Positions 9,181 to 17,694 of a stretch of 64,000 bases of DNA are shown here, piece by piece. Positions within the stretch are counted from its first letter, which is position 1, and every line of letters begins with the position of its first letter. The DNA is taken from contig CBDCBW010000013.1 in assembly GCA_965214485.1 (NCBI GenBank), forward strand, positions 124,001-188,000, given 5' to 3'. Source of the stretch: JANQRZ01 sp965214485. GTDB lineage: Bacteria > Bacteroidota > Rhodothermia > Rhodothermales > JANQRZ01. The notes under the pieces are model-generated. The model was not told the DNA's origin, made no database searches, and was given only the letters and a program-made list of their open reading frames with translations. The position numbers and the translations under genes were made by a program.

Positions 9181-9214
9181 CGATGTATCTCGACAGCCGA
9201 TGTATCTCGACGAG
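9181..9214. repeat. 17 bp tandem duplication carrying a start codon
   Basis: CGATGTATCTCGACAGC (9181-9197) is followed by CGATGTATCTCGACGAG (9198-9214); the first 14 bases are identical. Each unit contains ATG, so two start codons lie 17 bp apart in different frames. Only the downstream one (9200) opens the YjbR-like gene. Confidence 0.8.
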
Positions 9215-9556
9215 TTCCGCTCGCTCTGCCTCGCCCTCCCCGGTGCCACCGAGGACCAGCCCTTCGGCCCCGACGTGCTCGCGTTCAAGGTCTGCGGCAA
9301 GATGTTCGCCACCCTCGGCCTCGACGACGTCCCGCCGCGCGTGAACCTGAAGTGCGAGCCCGAGCGGGCCGTCCGGCTGCGCGAGCGCTACGCCGCCATC
9401 ACCCCCGGCTACCACATGAACAAGCGGCACTGGAACACGGTCAGCCTGAGCGCCGAGGTTCCGAGCGCGCTCGTGCGATCCCTCACCGAGGACTCGTACC
9501 GCCTCGTGGTGGCCGGGCTCCGGGAGGCGGACCGGGAGCGGCTCGCTGTTTCGTAA
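9200..9556 (+). CDS. MmcQ/YjbR family protein
   Basis: 118 residues matching the YjbR/MmcQ (CyaY-like fold) family along its whole length: an N-terminal helix with FRSLCLALPGATEDQPFG, then VLAFKVCGKMFATL, VNLKCEPERAVRLRE, ITPGYHMNKRHWNTV and a terminal helix (LVRSLTEDSYRLVVAGL). The PGYHMNKxHWNxV stretch is the family signature. These small proteins are thought to bind DNA, but no precise role is established. The start at 9200 is the second of two tandemly duplicated ATGs; the first (9183) is out of frame. It follows the DUF5686 gene by 72 bp and could be cotranscribed. Confidence 0.9.
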   Translation: MYLDEFRSLCLALPGATEDQPFGPDVLAFKVCGKMFATLGLDDVPPRVNLKCEPERAVRLRERYAAITPGYHMNKRHWNTVSLSAEVPSALVRSLTEDSYRLVVAGLREADRERLAVS

Positions 9557-9643
9557 TCTGCTCTCCGGTTCCTCCTCTCCCGCAGGCCGTATCTTCTGCC
9601 CAGCGTGCGTGCCGCCGCCGGTCGCCGCCGAGCCCCCCAGCCC

Positions 9644-10111
9644 ATGTCGCAAGCGTTGTCCCCCCCTCGGAAAGTCGCCCTCGTCCTGCTGCCCTGCATC
9701 GCTGCGGCGTTGGGGTTGATCCTGTGGGAGTACTTCTTCCTCCGCTCGGCGACCTTGACCGAGGACTACCGGAGGGTGGCCAACCAGGTGCTCGCCGCGA
9801 TGGCGCTCCTCGGGGTGGGGCTTGGGTTCGGCTTCGTGCAGCGCCTGCGCCGGCAGCTCCGCACCCGCAGCCGCTACCTGCTCTGGACGGCGGCGGCGCT
9901 GTATTTCCTGGCGGCCATGGGGCTCGTGCTCCGCTTCGAAGGCTGGGCACCCGGCCCGGTTGTCGTGAGCGTAGCCGCGCTCGTCATGTTCGGGATCGCC
10001 CTCTGGGGGGCGATGGCCGAGCGCCAGCGCACGATCGAGTACACGCTGTTCCCGAGGAAGCCCCGGAAGCAGAGCGAGCGGCCGAACCCGGCGGCGAAGC
10101 AGGGGGCCTGA
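9644..10111 (+). CDS. integral membrane protein of unknown function (155 aa)
   Basis: 155 residues with four predicted membrane helices: about 12-30 (VALVLLPCIAAALGLIL), 45-65, 85-103 (LWTAAALYFLAAMGLVL) and 110-130 (VVVSVAALVMFGIALWG), plus a basic C-tail ending in PRKPRKQSERP. The ATG at 9644 was preferred over a GTG at 9605, which would add an Arg/Ala-rich stretch before the first helix. TATCTTC at 9590-9596, 48 bp upstream, is a candidate promoter element. No family recognised. The next gene is convergent. Confidence 0.65.
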   Translation: MSQALSPPRKVALVLLPCIAAALGLILWEYFFLRSATLTEDYRRVANQVLAAMALLGVGLGFGFVQRLRRQLRTRSRYLLWTAAALYFLAAMGLVLRFEGWAPGPVVVSVAALVMFGIALWGAMAERQRTIEYTLFPRKPRKQSERPNPAAKQGA

Positions 10112-10150
10112 GCTCGCGGCCCCGCTCTCCGCCGCCCCGCTCTCCGCCGC

Positions 10151-13144
10151 TCAGCGCACGAGGACGAGCCGCCGCGTCTGGGCGAACGCCCCCGCTTCGA
10201 GCCGGGCGAGGTAGACCCCGGAGGCCGCCGGGGCCCCCGAGGCACCGTGCCCGTCCCACGGGACCGTGTAGACGCCGGCAGGCTGCCGTTCCCCGACGAG
10301 CGTGCGCACGCGCTGCCCGAGCAAGTTGTAGACCGTGAGGCGCACGTCGGCCGGCTCGGCGAGCGCGTAGCGGAGCGTGGTGCCGGCGCGGAACGGGTTC
10401 GGGAAGTTCTGGGCTAGGGCGAAGGCGGCGGGTGCCGCCGCGTCGTCGGTGCCGGTGACGAAGTCGCCGGAGGAGGCGATGAGGGCGACGTGCCCGTGGC
10501 GCGTCGCGGCGGAGATCTCGGGGAAGCCGTTGCCGTCGAGGTCGGGCACGGCCACGATGACCTCGCCGCTCTGGCCGAGCGAGCCGTTGCCGATCCGGTA
10601 GCTCCACAGCGCCGCGCCGTCGGCCCCGGAGAGGAGGACCGCCCGCCCGTCGCCGCCCGTCGCCGCGACCTCCGAGAGGCCGTCGCCGTCCACGTCGTCC
10701 ACCGCTGCCACGTCGAACACCTGCCCGCCGAGCGGGGCGGACCAGAGCACCGCGCCCGTCGCCCCATCGAGCACGTAGGCGTCGGCGAGGACCGAGCCGA
10801 GGGCGAGGTCGGGCGCGCCGTCGGCGTTGACGTCGCCGAGCACGGCGACGTCCCACACCGACGTGCCGAAGGCGTAGCTGCTCCAGACCTCGTCGCCCGT
10901 CGCGCCGTCCACGCGGGCGAGCCCGCCGCCGCCGAAGCTGTCGCCGAGGCCGGCGTAGACGAGGTCCTCGCCGCCGCCGGAGCGCGGATACGGAGCCATC
11001 ACGAACGGGGCGATCTGCGGGGCGATGCGCCACGCGACGCTCCCGGTGGCGGCGTCGTAGGCCGTCACGTGCGCCACATCGTTTTCGCCCCGCCCACCCG
11101 CCGCGACGAGGGGCTGGCCGTCCGCCCGCTCGAACTGCTCGACGACGAAGTTGGGGAGGCCCGGCGTGGCCTGCCACAGCTCGTCGCCCGTCGCGCCGTC
11201 GAGGAGGTAGACCCGGCGCTCGTTGAACGGGTTCGGGCTCTGGTCGCTCGCCGTGCCGGTACACGTCGCCACGTCCGGCACGCCGTCGCCCGTCACGTCG
11301 AAGCGGACGGCGACGGCGTTGTAGGACGCGAGGAACGGATCGTCCGGCGTGTCGAGGCTCCAGATGATCTGCCCGTCGCGCCCGCTGAGGGCGGTCACGC
11401 GGTCGCCGCCGCCGTCGACGGCGAAGACCACGTCGCCGGTGCCGTCTTGGTTGAAGTCGGCCCCGGCGGCGAGTCCGGTCTCGAAGATGCCGAGGTTGCC
11501 CGCGACCGAGCCGCAGTCGAAGTTGTTGTAGCACGTGTTGAAGCTCCAGAGCGTGTCGGCGGTCCCCCAGCCGTTGCCGTTGAGCGCGAGCACGAGGTAG
11601 TTCTCGCTCCCGAGCACGAGGTCGGCCTTGCCGTCGCCCGTCACGTCGCCGGGGGACTTGAGCGTCGAGATCTTCTTGTCCTGGAACGAGGTCGCGGGGT
11701 TGTCCGGGAGGGCGTAGGTCCAGAGCGCGTCGCCGCCCTCGATGTCCGGGTCGATGCCTTCGCCGCTGAGGGCGGCGATGAACGGATCGGCCGTGCTGAA
11801 CACGATGAGGTCGGCGGCGAAGTCTCCGACGGCCGGAGGGCGGAATCCGACGAGGACCTTGACCGTGTCGGCGGTGGCGATGTCCACGGGAAAGTCGTTC
11901 TCGTTGAGGACGAAGAAGGCGCTGTCGCCCATAAGGTCGTAGCCGCCGGCGGTGAGATCGCCCACGCCCTGGTTGATCATCTGGAGCGTCCAGAGCCGCT
12001 CGCTCCGGCCCCCTCCGTAGGGGTCCTCGATGCGGACCTCGCCGAAGTCGTGGCCGCCCTCGGCAAAGCCGAGCTGCGGCTCGGGGAAGACGCCGACCCC
12101 GCGCAGGGGGATGGCAACGGTCGTGTTGGCTACGTCGTTCGTGGCAAAGGAGAGCGTAGCCTCGCGCGGGCCGTACCCGTCAGCCTGGAAGCCGACACTC
12201 ACTTGCAGCGATGCACCGGGGGTGAGCGTCGTGTCTTCCAAAGGCACGATGAAAGCATCGGCACCAGGCCCGGTAACGGCCACGTCAGAAATAGTCAATG
12301 AAGCGTCCCCCTCGTTCTCGATGTTGAGGAAGCGGATGTTCACGAGGTCGATGCGACCGAGGCCGAAGTCGATCACGTCCGCATTGTCGGCGTAGACCGG
12401 CGTGCCTTCGGTCGAGAGGTCGATCTTGTAGACCACGTCGTCGAACCCGCCGGGCTCGTCCATCACGGCGTAGAGGAAGCGCGAGCCGTCGTAGGCCAGG
12501 CCGCGCGGGCGGCCCGCGCCGGTGGGGACCTCGAGCGTGTCGAGCACGTTTCCGGCGCGGTCGAGTTTCCAGAGCACCTCGAGGTCGCTGCCCGAGTCGT
12601 CGCCGACGTTCGTCGTCCACAGCGTCCCGTCGCCGAGGAACGCGATCCCGGCCGGCTGGGTCGAGGGGAAGGGAATCTCTCCGAGCGCGCTCCCGTCGGC
12701 GGGATCGACGCCGACGAGCGATGCCCCGGCATCGGGGAAGGCGTTGGCTACCCACAGCGTGTCGTCGCGCCACGCGAGCCCGTTCGAGAGCTGGCTCGGC
12801 GCAGGGATCTGGTCGAGCACCGTCCCGTCGGTGCCGACGCGGAACAGCTCGGGCGTGGAGGTGGAGCGCTCGCTCACCCAGAAGGCGGCCCCGTCCCACG
12901 TCACCCCAACCGGAACCACCGAAAGGGAGATCGTGCTGACGACGCTCCCGTCGTCGGGGTCGAGCTGCAGGATGCGCGGCTCCGAGGACGAGCGGACGCT
13001 CACCCACAGCGAGCCGTCGTGGTAGTCGAGCCCGTGGAGCGACGGGTCGCCGGGGAGTTCGAAGAACTCGACGTAGGTCTGGGCGCGAGCGGTGCCGGCG
13101 AGGAGCAGGCAGCAAAGGGCGAGAAGGGCGTGGCGGAGGCGCAT
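10151..13144 (-). CDS. secreted T9SS protein with beta-propeller and FG-GAP/PQQ-like repeats
   Basis: 997 residues from an ATG giving a signal peptide (LRHALLALCCLLLAGTARAQ). Residues 22-300 form an SMP-30/NHL-like propeller (HDGSLWVSVR, WDGAAFWVSE, LGDGTLWTTN). Next are a choice-of-anchor D domain (FLNIENEGDASLTISDVAV, with a second copy near LQMINQGVGDLTAGGYDL) and FG-GAP/PQQ-like repeats (GDVTGDGKADLVLG, GADFNQDGTGDVVFA, DVNADGAPDLALG, VDDVDGDGLSEVAATG) whose DxDxDG loops should bind Ca2+. The C-terminus is a T9SS sorting domain (FALAQNFPNPFRAGTTLRYAL, VYNLLGQRV, SGVYLARLEAG). Expected to be surface-bound or released. Longer starts upstream run into a 15 bp repeat array and are unlikely. 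A promoter-like TTG-N20-TATGTTG precedes it. Confidence 0.87.
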   Translation of the reverse strand: MRLRHALLALCCLLLAGTARAQTYVEFFELPGDPSLHGLDYHDGSLWVSVRSSSEPRILQLDPDDGSVVSTISLSVVPVGVTWDGAAFWVSERSTSTPELFRVGTDGTVLDQIPAPSQLSNGLAWRDDTLWVANAFPDAGASLVGVDPADGSALGEIPFPSTQPAGIAFLGDGTLWTTNVGDDSGSDLEVLWKLDRAGNVLDTLEVPTGAGRPRGLAYDGSRFLYAVMDEPGGFDDVVYKIDLSTEGTPVYADNADVIDFGLGRIDLVNIRFLNIENEGDASLTISDVAVTGPGADAFIVPLEDTTLTPGASLQVSVGFQADGYGPREATLSFATNDVANTTVAIPLRGVGVFPEPQLGFAEGGHDFGEVRIEDPYGGGRSERLWTLQMINQGVGDLTAGGYDLMGDSAFFVLNENDFPVDIATADTVKVLVGFRPPAVGDFAADLIVFSTADPFIAALSGEGIDPDIEGGDALWTYALPDNPATSFQDKKISTLKSPGDVTGDGKADLVLGSENYLVLALNGNGWGTADTLWSFNTCYNNFDCGSVAGNLGIFETGLAAGADFNQDGTGDVVFAVDGGGDRVTALSGRDGQIIWSLDTPDDPFLASYNAVAVRFDVTGDGVPDVATCTGTASDQSPNPFNERRVYLLDGATGDELWQATPGLPNFVVEQFERADGQPLVAAGGRGENDVAHVTAYDAATGSVAWRIAPQIAPFVMAPYPRSGGGEDLVYAGLGDSFGGGGLARVDGATGDEVWSSYAFGTSVWDVAVLGDVNADGAPDLALGSVLADAYVLDGATGAVLWSAPLGGQVFDVAAVDDVDGDGLSEVAATGGDGRAVLLSGADGAALWSYRIGNGSLGQSGEVIVAVPDLDGNGFPEISAATRHGHVALIASSGDFVTGTDDAAAPAAFALAQNFPNPFRAGTTLRYALAEPADVRLTVYNLLGQRVRTLVGERQPAGVYTVPWDGHGASGAPAASGVYLARLEAGAFAQTRRLVLVR

Positions 13145-13171
13145 GGCGGTGCGGGCGGATGGACGAGGCAT

Positions 13172-13202
13172 CAACATACTCTCCACATCCCACTTCGTCA
13201 AT
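13172..13202 (-). promoter_or_regulatory. putative promoter of the T9SS propeller gene
   Basis: Read on the minus strand, TTG (13201-13199), 20 bases, then TATGTTG (13178-13172). This approaches the Bacteroidota sigma consensus TTTG-N19-TAnnTTTG. It lies 28 bp before the ATG at 13144, a normal leader length. Assigned by pattern only. Confidence 0.4.
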
Positions 13203-13241
13203 GAACCCCCGACCGGTCTTCGCCGTTGACGGAGGACCGGG

Positions 13242-13301
13242 CGCTTCCGGGCGTTCCGCTTCCGAGCCTCTCGCTTCCGGGCGTCCCGCTTCCGGGCGTT
13301 C
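13242..13301. repeat. four tandem 15 bp units
   Basis: CGCTTCCGGGCGTTC and three variants lie head to tail at 13242, 13257, 13272 and 13287. Units 1 and 4 are identical; unit 3 has one change and unit 2 several. The array sits between the divergent T9SS gene and the superoxide dismutase gene, 34 bp before the latter's start. Confidence 0.75.
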
Positions 13302-13334
13302 CGCCTCTCTTTTCTCACCTCTCCCCCAACCGCC

Positions 13335-13973
13335 ATGCACTCCACCCCGCACGTCAAACCCGTTCTGTCTCTCGGCCTCTGCCTCGCTCTCGGCCTCCTC
13401 CTGCTGCCGGCCTGCTCCACGACGGAGCGGGCCGCCGATGCCACCGTGGACGCAGCCGAAGAGGTCGGCGACTTCGTCACCGACGCTGCCGGCACGGCCT
13501 ACCGCTCCGTGGCTGACCTCTTCGACGACGATGACGAGATCGACGCTGCCGCGCTCGTCCGTCCGGTGGGTGGGGGCGAGGCGCAGGGGACCATCACCTT
13601 CGAGATGGAAGACGACGAGCTCGAAGTCGAGGTCAGCCTCCGCGGCCTCGCCCCTGGAGAGCACGGGCTCCACGTCCACACCAACGGCACCTGCTCCCCG
13701 CCCGGTGAGCACTTCGACCCGATGGCTACCAACGACCACGGCGGCCCCGACGAGGCCATGAGCGCGAAACACGCCGGCGACCTGGGCAACGTCACCGCCG
13801 ACGCCGACGGCACCGTGGACGCCGAGGTCGAGGTCGAGGGCCTCGCGCTCACTGGGGCCGAGGGGCTCGTCGGCCACGCCATCGTCGTCCACTCCGGCCG
13901 CGACGACCTCGAGACGGACCCGTCCGGCAACTCGGGCACGCCCATCGGCTGCGGCGTGATCGAGGCCCGCTGA
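13335..13973 (+). CDS. sodC: lipoprotein Cu/Zn superoxide dismutase
   Basis: 212 residues. A lipoprotein signal ends at L24-P-A-C27, so the enzyme is probably lipid-anchored outside the cytoplasmic membrane, where it dismutes superoxide to O2 and H2O2. A linker of about 55 residues precedes the SOD fold. Metal ligands are visible: His113 and His115 in GLHVHTNGTC and His186 in VVHSG (copper side); His126, bridging; His135, His146 and Asp149 (KHAGDL) on the zinc side. Cys120 and Cys206 (PIGCGVI) would form the conserved disulfide. The electrostatic-loop segment is shorter than in eukaryotic enzymes but normal for bacterial SodC. A strong hairpin 140 bp downstream probably ends the transcript. 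Confidence 0.93.
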   Translation: MHSTPHVKPVLSLGLCLALGLLLLPACSTTERAADATVDAAEEVGDFVTDAAGTAYRSVADLFDDDDEIDAAALVRPVGGGEAQGTITFEMEDDELEVEVSLRGLAPGEHGLHVHTNGTCSPPGEHFDPMATNDHGGPDEAMSAKHAGDLGNVTADADGTVDAEVEVEGLALTGAEGLVGHAIVVHSGRDDLETDPSGNSGTPIGCGVIEAR

Positions 13974-14021
13974 TCGGGCCGGCCCCCCTGCCGCGTTCGT
14001 GCCTTCGGCTACTTCACGCGG

Positions 14022-14046
14022 CTGTCCCCCTCGTCGAGGGGGACAG
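14022..14046. repeat. REP-like palindrome
   Basis: CTGTCCCCCTCG (14022-14033) and CGAGGGGGACAG (14035-14046) are perfect inverted arms around one base. A related hairpin (CTGTTCCCCT / AGGGGGACAG) occurs at 41080-41105, and both are followed some 45 bp later by a GCGGGGGGTC-like tail, suggesting copies of one dispersed palindromic element. Confidence 0.6.
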
Positions 14047-14112
14047 CTTCTCGCGCCTTGAGCGAAGGGACGTGTCCCGGAGCGATGGTGTGACAAGCGG
14101 GGGGTCCGAGCG

Positions 14113-14155
14113 GCGCCCGCTGCCACACCTTCGGCAGCGGGCGCGTGTATTTTAG
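14113..14155 (+). terminator. strong hairpin with T-rich tail after sodC
   Basis: GCGCCCGCTGCC (14113-14124) and GGCAGCGGGCGC (14133-14144) form a perfect 12 bp stem with an 8-base loop. GTGTATTTTA follows. It can terminate the sodC transcript. The TATTTTAG part of the tail (14148-14155) is also well placed, 25 bp before the mutS start, to be the -10-like part of a mutS promoter. Confidence 0.65.
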
Positions 14156-14180
14156 CCCCGCACCCGCCCGCCCTCGCCTC

Positions 14181-16901
14181 ATGCCGAAGGAATCGCCGAC
14201 GCTGTTTCCCCTCTCGAAGGAGCAGAAGAAGGAGCGCCGGAAGAAGGCCGCCACGCCGCTGATGCGGCAGTACTGGAAGATCAAGGACCGCCACCCCGGC
14301 GCGCTCCTGCTCTTCCGCATGGGCGACTTCTACGAGACCTTCGAGGAGGACGCCCGCATCGTCTCCGACGTGCTCGGCATCACGCTGACGAAGCGCTCGA
14401 ACGGGGCGGCGGAGGACGTGCCCCTCGCCGGGTTCCCGTACCACGCCCTCGACCAGCACCTCCCGAAGCTCGTCCAGGCGGGCTACCGCGTCGCCGTCTG
14501 CGAGCAGCTCGAAGACCCCAAGCACGCCCGCAAGGTCGTCAAGCGCGACGTGGTCGAGGTCGTCACGCCCGGGGTCTCGTTCCGCGACGTGCTCCTCGCG
14601 CCGAAGCAGAGCCACTACCTCGCCGCCGCCGTCTGGGGCCGCGAGCGCACGGAGAAGGGCTGGGTCGGCTTCGCCTTCGTCGACGCCACCACCGGCGAGT
14701 TCTTCGTCACCGAGGTCCCCGAGGCGCGCTTCCCAGAGCTGATCCTGACGGTGGCTCCGGCGGAGCTGCTCGTCGACAAGAGGCAGAAGGAGGAGGCCCA
14801 GCGGATCCGCGGCGCGCACTTCGCGCTCACCCCGCAGGAGGACTGGGTCTTCGGCTACGACTTCGCCTACGAGACCCTCCTGCGCCACTTCCAGACCCAC
14901 TCGCTCAAGGGCTACGGCGTCGAGGATCTGCGGCTCGGGCTCGTCGCCGCCGGGGCGGCGCTCTACTACCTCGGCGAGACGCAGAAGGGCCGCGTCCCGC
15001 ACGTCCGCCGCATCCAGCGCTACGCCTCGGACGACTACATCGCGCTCGACCCGCAGACCAAGCGCAACCTCGAGCTCGTCTCGTCGATGCAGGGCGGGCG
15101 CGAGGGCTCGCTCATCCAGATCCTCGACCGGACCCTCACCCCGATGGGCGGGCGGATGCTCCGCGCGTGGTTGGTGCGCCCGCTCCGCTCGGTCGACAAG
15201 ATCCGCCAGCGCCTCGACGCCGTCGAGGCGCTCTTCTCCGGCAGCCGCCTCCGGCGGAGCCTCCGCGACGAGCTCCGCCACGTCGGCGACCTCGAGCGGC
15301 TCGCGGCGAAGGTCTGCACCGGGCGCGCCACCCCGCGCGACCTCGTCACCCTCAAGCTCACGCTGCGGCAAATCCCGCTTCTCAAGCAGGCCCTCGAGGG
15401 CGAATCCTGCGAGACGATCGCCAAAATCCGCGACGGCCTGACGCTGTGCACCGACGTGGTGGACCGGATCGGGGCGGCGCTCGTGGACGAGCCGCCGGCC
15501 AAGCAAGATGCGGGCGGCTACATCCGGAAAGGCTACTCCGACGAGCTCGACGAGCTGAGGGGGATCGCGTCCTCCGGCAAAGAAACCCTCGCCCGGCTCC
15601 AGGCCGACGAGAGCCGGCGCACCGGCATCCCGAGCCTCAAGGTCGGCTACAACAAGGTCTTCGGGTACTACCTCGAAATCACGAACGCCCACAAGGACAA
15701 GGTCCCCGAGGACTACATCCGCAAGCAGACCCTCGTCAACGCCGAGCGCTACATCACCCCGGCGCTCAAGCAGCACGAGGAGAAGATCCTGACGGCCGAG
15801 GAGCGCCTCGTCGAGCTCGAAAGCCAGCTCTTCGCCGAGCTCCGGATGGAGGTAGCCGAGGCGGTCGAGCCGGTGCAGCGCAACGCCCGGTTCCTCGCCC
15901 TCCTCGACGTGTTCTGCGCCCTCGCCGAGGTCGCCGAGGCCAACGGCTACGTCCGCCCCGAGGTCGACGACTCGGGCGCGCTCGACCTAGCCGACGGGCG
16001 GCACCCCGTCGTCGAGCAGGCGCTGCCGGCGGGCGAGGCGTTCATCCCGAACTCCGTCCGGCTCGACGCGGCGGGCGAGCCCGGCCCGCAGGTCCTCCTC
16101 ATCACCGGGCCGAACATGGCCGGCAAGAGCGTCGTGCTCCGGCAGGTCGGCCTGATCGTCCTCCTCGCCCAGGTCGGGGCGTTCGTCCCGGCGGCACGCG
16201 CGCGCGTCGGGGTCGTCGACAAAATCTTTACCCGCGTCGGGGCCTCGGACAACCTCGCGGCGGGGGAGAGCACGTTCCTCGTCGAGATGAACGAGACGGC
16301 GAGCATCCTCAACAACGCCACGCCGCGCTCGCTGATTCTGCTCGACGAGGTCGGGCGCGGGACGAGCACCTTCGACGGGCTGTCGATCGCGTGGGCTGTC
16401 GTCGAGCACCTCCACGAGCGCCCGGAGGTCGCGGCGCGGACGCTCTTCGCGACGCATTACCACGAGCTCAACGCCCTCGCCGAGCGGCTGCCGCGTGTCA
16501 TGAACGCCCGCGTGCAGGTGCAGGAGCACGACGGCAAGGTGATCTTCCTCCGCACCCTCGCGCCGGGCGGAGCCGACCACTCCTACGGCATCGAGGTCGC
16601 CCGCATGGCGGGCCTGCCCGAGGCCGTGATCCGCCGCGCCAAGGAGGTGCTCCGCCACCTCGAGGCCCACAACGTCGCCCAGGAGATTTCCGCCGAGGGC
16701 ACCTCCGGCGACGGCGCGATGCCCGACGCCCAACCCGCTGCCGCCGCCGCCATCGCCGCGCCGGCACCCGCCCTGCCCGCCGAGGCCGACCCCGTGCCCA
16801 TCGAGGTCATGGACAAGCTCAGCGGCCTCGACCCCGACCGGATGACGCCCATCGAGGCGCTGATGGCCCTCGCCGAGCTCAAGGCCCTCGCCCGGCGTTA
16901 G
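14181..16901 (+). CDS. mutS: DNA mismatch repair protein MutS
   Basis: 906 residues. The N-terminal mismatch-recognition domain carries RMGDFYETFEEDA; the Phe-x-Glu motif that stacks on the mispaired base is the F-Y-E here. Connector, core and clamp domains follow (the core region includes GSLIQILDRTLTPMGGRML and KVGYNKVFGYYLEIT), then the ABC ATPase: Walker A GPNMAGKS near residue 643, signature region VEMNETASILNNA, Walker B LILLDEVGRGTSTFDG and ATHYHEL. The Pro/Ala-rich linker near residues 848-875 leads to a short C-terminal helix typical of the family. It acts with MutL in post-replicative repair. The ATG at 14181 was preferred to a GTG at 14145 inside the hairpin tail. Confidence 0.97.
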   Translation: MPKESPTLFPLSKEQKKERRKKAATPLMRQYWKIKDRHPGALLLFRMGDFYETFEEDARIVSDVLGITLTKRSNGAAEDVPLAGFPYHALDQHLPKLVQAGYRVAVCEQLEDPKHARKVVKRDVVEVVTPGVSFRDVLLAPKQSHYLAAAVWGRERTEKGWVGFAFVDATTGEFFVTEVPEARFPELILTVAPAELLVDKRQKEEAQRIRGAHFALTPQEDWVFGYDFAYETLLRHFQTHSLKGYGVEDLRLGLVAAGAALYYLGETQKGRVPHVRRIQRYASDDYIALDPQTKRNLELVSSMQGGREGSLIQILDRTLTPMGGRMLRAWLVRPLRSVDKIRQRLDAVEALFSGSRLRRSLRDELRHVGDLERLAAKVCTGRATPRDLVTLKLTLRQIPLLKQALEGESCETIAKIRDGLTLCTDVVDRIGAALVDEPPAKQDAGGYIRKGYSDELDELRGIASSGKETLARLQADESRRTGIPSLKVGYNKVFGYYLEITNAHKDKVPEDYIRKQTLVNAERYITPALKQHEEKILTAEERLVELESQLFAELRMEVAEAVEPVQRNARFLALLDVFCALAEVAEANGYVRPEVDDSGALDLADGRHPVVEQALPAGEAFIPNSVRLDAAGEPGPQVLLITGPNMAGKSVVLRQVGLIVLLAQVGAFVPAARARVGVVDKIFTRVGASDNLAAGESTFLVEMNETASILNNATPRSLILLDEVGRGTSTFDGLSIAWAVVEHLHERPEVAARTLFATHYHELNALAERLPRVMNARVQVQEHDGKVIFLRTLAPGGADHSYGIEVARMAGLPEAVIRRAKEVLRHLEAHNVAQEISAEGTSGDGAMPDAQPAAAAAIAAPAPALPAEADPVPIEVMDKLSGLDPDRMTPIEALMALAELKALARR

Positions 16902-17013
16902 GGCGTCGGCGGGTCAACGAGTTCCAGCCCCTCGATCCGCGCGAAGTCCCGCGCGTTGCGGGTGACGAGCGGGAAGCCGTGGTGCAACGGAGTCGCGCCG
17001 GTGACGAGAGCCG
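16898..17013 (-). pseudogene. C-terminal remnant of a VapC-like PIN-domain toxin
   Basis: On the minus strand an open segment reads ALVTGATPLHHGFPLVTRN followed by ARDFARIEGLELVDPPTP and a TAA at 16900-16898. This is the last third of a PIN-domain ribonuclease: the LIAATAxxxGxPLVTRNxxDFxxIxGLxLxxP pattern near universal in VapC toxins, including the final acidic Asp of RDF. Upstream the frame turns into Pro/Arg-rich noise; no start codon, no earlier PIN acidic residues and no antitoxin are present. The stop overlaps the mutS stop. The best reading is a decayed toxin-antitoxin locus. Confidence 0.72.
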
Positions 17014-17244
17014 GCCGGCGAGGGTGACGAGGGGAGGGGGTGCCGGAAGGAAGAGGGCCAGGCGACGCGCGTCCGGTGCGACGGTGGGCCCGACGGTAGG
17101 CCTGACGGTGGGCCAGGCCGTGTTCCCCATCGCGGCGGTCGGCCGGGGCGTGCGGACGGGAGCTTCGCGTTCACGATTCTTTCCCGACAGGGCCCCCGCT
17201 CACGCAGTACGTTCCCTCCTCCACCACTCACCGGCCCCGACCCT

Positions 17245-17694
17245 ATGCTGCTCCTCAAGAACGTCCTCGTCCTCCTGCACATCATCACCGCTGCGGCATG
17301 GTTCGGCCTCGCGCTGCCGGTTGCCCGGCGTGCCCGCGTCGTCGCCGAAGGCGGACCGGGGGCGTCGGCCCTCGCCGACGAGGGGGCCCGGACCGTGAAG
17401 CTGCTCGGCCTCTTCAGCGTGCTGACGCTCGTCTTCGCCTTCAGCGCGTTCTCGGTCGGGATCGCGGTAGGCGGCAGCGGAACCTACGGGTGGCCGTACC
17501 ACACGGCGCTCCTCCTGATCCTCGTTCTGATCGGCGCGCAGTTCGGGCTCGTCCGCCCGGCGTGGGCAGCGCTCCCCCGCGAGGGAGCCGCCGCCCGCGT
17601 AGCGGTGGGGATCGGGGTCGGCCACGCGCTCTGGCTCGTGATCCTCGTGCTGATGTTCTGGGTCGAGCTCTCGGTGGCCGTCGCCGTGCTGTAA
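17245..17694 (+). CDS. integral membrane protein (149 aa), CopD/DUF2269-like topology
   Basis: 149 residues, four transmembrane helices (about 4-22, 50-72, 84-105, 122-145). The first helix (VLVLLHIITAAAWFGLAL) has the LHxxxAAxWFG pattern seen in CopD-like and DUF2269-like membrane proteins, where the His may bind haem or metal; the remaining helices are too divergent to call. Its TAA stop (17692-17694) is exactly the left copy of the target duplication of the adjacent IS element, so the element arrived right at the end of this gene without altering the protein. Confidence 0.6.
   Translation: MLLLKNVLVLLHIITAAAWFGLALPVARRARVVAEGGPGASALADEGARTVKLLGLFSVLTLVFAFSAFSVGIAVGGSGTYGWPYHTALLLILVLIGAQFGLVRPAWAALPREGAAARVAVGIGVGHALWLVILVLMFWVELSVAVAVL

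Noticed and set aside
7057..10338. 1093-codon plus-strand frame overlapping the DUF5686 gene
   Set aside because: Alternate-frame shadow; Arg-rich, no signal or family, and spans three real genes.
12285..15776. 1163-codon minus-strand frame across sodC and mutS
   Set aside because: Antisense of two clear genes with no recognisable product.
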